Below, one piece after another: positions 62,701 through 64,000 of a stretch of DNA of 64,000 nucleotides. Source of the DNA: Brachionus plicatilis (taxonomy: Eukaryota > Rotifera > Eurotatoria > Ploima > Brachionidae); NCBI GenBank assembly GCA_010279815.1, contig QEOQ01000559.1, positions 28,636 to 92,635 of the forward strand, read 5' to 3'. Each line of letters opens with the position of its first letter. Position 1 is the stretch's first letter. Made by a program: the position numbers and the translations under genes. The notes beneath the pieces were generated by a model, which was given only the letters and a program-made list of their open reading frames with translations, did not search any database and was not told where the DNA came from.

Positions 62701-63144
62701 TTGAATTGACAAATAGTGGTCGAATTTTGACGAGATGATGAAGTAAATTTACAGCATCAACCGCGTGAAATACGACGAAAACGAACTGAACGTGTTAAGC
62801 TCTTGAAGTTGTTGATTTTGGCTTAAACACTTTAAATGTCATCACCAAATTGCAATCGCAGCACGCAAAAAAAGTGTAATTTTGACTCAGTCAATATGGA
62901 TATCCCAATTCAATCAAATCGAAAAAAAGGAAGACCAAAAAAAACATTAAAGGCTCTCTTTCTTCAACCTGGCGAAACAAAAGCTTCAAGTTCGGTTCCA
63001 AAGAGAATAAAATCTGACGAAGATCCAGAAGATGAAGTTTTGTCAAAAATACCTAGAATCGGATCAGATCCGAACGAAGCGGCTGACAGCGAGTCAAAAT
63101 CGTGCGAAAAATGTGAAAGTAAAATGATGAAAAGAAGATACTAG
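62700..63144 (+). CDS. GRP/AT-hook-like basic protein, probable MULE-type tail
   Basis: An ATG-started frame (62836-63144, 102 codons) reads MSSPNCNRSTQKKCNFDSVN, then SNRKKGRPKKTLKALFLQPG, KASSSVPKRIKSDEDPEDEV and ends CEKCESKMMKRRY. Just upstream (about 62725-62810) another frame reads DDEVNLQHQPREIRRKRTER, suggesting the ORF is the 3' part of a longer coding unit. RKKGRPKKT is an AT-hook-like word. Codon use is clearly less AT-biased than the flanks. A MULE or other transposon origin is inferred from the tails at 15.9 and 48.1 kb; a host nuclear protein is also possible. Confidence 0.45.
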
Positions 63145-63149
63145 GCTTA

Positions 63150-64000
63150 TTCAGATTAATGTGTTAAGAAATATTTTTTTTTCTTTTTTTTTGATAATAA
63201 ATATTTTGTTTGTTAAAAAATTTTTTAATTTTTTTTATGAAATTTTTGTGGGGATAAAAAATATTTTTGTGTAATAAAAAAAATTAAAATAGCTTTTTTT
63301 AATGTTTGTTTTTCTTTATAAAATAAATTTGTGTTAAAATATAAAAAAATAGATTTTTCTTAATTTTAATTTTAATGGATATTTTCATTATTTGTGGTTT
63401 TAATATCAAAAATGAATTGGCGTTTTTTTATTTGACTGAAGAAACATATATTTGGTAAATACTATTTATTTAAGAATTTAATGCCAATTTAAACCATTTT
63501 AACAAAATCTTTCCAAATAGACTTTTGAAAAATAAAATCTAGAAAAATTCGAGGTATTTTTTATTAAATTATTTAAATAAAAGTTAAAAAGAAGCATTTT
63601 GAAATCGAGTAAAGACTTAAAGGTTTCAAATTGTTGAGTAATTTGAGAAAAATAGAAATTTGGAAAAAAAATATTATTTTTAAATATTAAAATTTTATGA
63701 GGAATAAATTTTTTCGGTAAATGATGAATAAAATCTGTTATTTTTAGTCAAAAAATAAATTTTTATAATGCGCAGTTTCTTTGATGATTGCAAAATTTTC
63801 TGTTTTGAATTGTGGAAAGATATCTAAAAATATTGTCCTTAAAAATTAATTTCTGATATAATAAAAATAAAAGTAGAGCTATTATGTGACAAAAACCACA
63901 TAGATCAGGCTTTGAAGACATACCTTAATAGCATAAATAATTTAGTTTATCAAGTCTTTTTTTAAATTAATCAATTTAAATAGAATCTATCAATTGATTT
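63150..64000. other. AT-rich stretch, no gene seen
   Basis: No coding frame, tRNA or repeat of note to the end of the window. Confidence 0.5.

Noticed and set aside
1..64000. CRISPR array, bacterial operon or prophage
   Set aside because: No regular short repeats with unique spacers, no bacterial-type genes; spliceosomal introns and tRNA features show nuclear eukaryotic DNA.

Overview
The window is animal nuclear DNA: extremely AT-rich, with eukaryotic genes split by very short GT-AG introns (44 to 57 nt where I could place both ends), single-exon GPCR genes, and dense decayed transposons. The combination of tiny introns, very low GC, an expanded rhodopsin-like GPCR family and many Tc1/mariner, Tigger, MULE and LINE relics fits a monogonont rotifer (Brachionus-like). 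That assignment is inference, not proof. There is one assembly gap (N run, 50030-50155).

Layout. 0-5 kb: a decayed axonemal dynein heavy chain copy (minus) and an unrecognised broken gene (plus). 5-10.7 kb: MULE and LINE debris with a large foldback element. 13.6-20.1 kb: two intact single-exon 7TM receptor genes (plus); a third, broken paralogue lies at 39.7 kb. 20.7-23.6 kb: a four-layer nest of mobile DNA (MITE containing a Tc1, which contains a foldback element and a LINE tail). 27.9 kb: an intron-containing tRNA-Met. 28.2-29.5 kb: a NUB1-like gene. 30.0 kb: a Helitron/PIF1 helicase relic. 30.7-34.8 kb: an intron-dense minus-strand locus that includes an HP1-like chromo-shadow protein with two homopolymer frameshifts, at least two unrecognised multi-exon coding units, and a tandem pair of 83-nt elements that can fold into a three-way junction. 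37.8-45.3 kb: foldback and hairpin repeats and a Tigger derivative. 46.25-47.23 kb: a six-exon thiopurine S-methyltransferase-like gene that single-frame ORF scanning misses. 50.2-51.6 kb: CDK9 (minus, two exons, strikingly GC-rich). 53.6-54.6 kb: Tc1 and mariner fragments. 54.9-56.3 kb: a TRAF-family adaptor (minus). 57-60.9 kb: LINE RT, nested Tc1/hAT/Tigger fragments and MITEs. 61.1-61.5 kb: a secreted, probably GPI-anchored Ly6-like protein (minus). 62.7-63.1 kb: a GRP/AT-hook ORF resembling MULE tails.

The host genes are scattered housekeeping and signalling genes (CDK9 transcription elongation, TRAF signalling, NUB1 ubiquitin-like turnover, TPMT-type methylation, orphan receptors) and do not form an operon or pathway. 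The clearest organised features are the GPCR paralogue set, the intron-dense chromatin-type locus, and the repeat families, whose nesting gives a relative insertion order.
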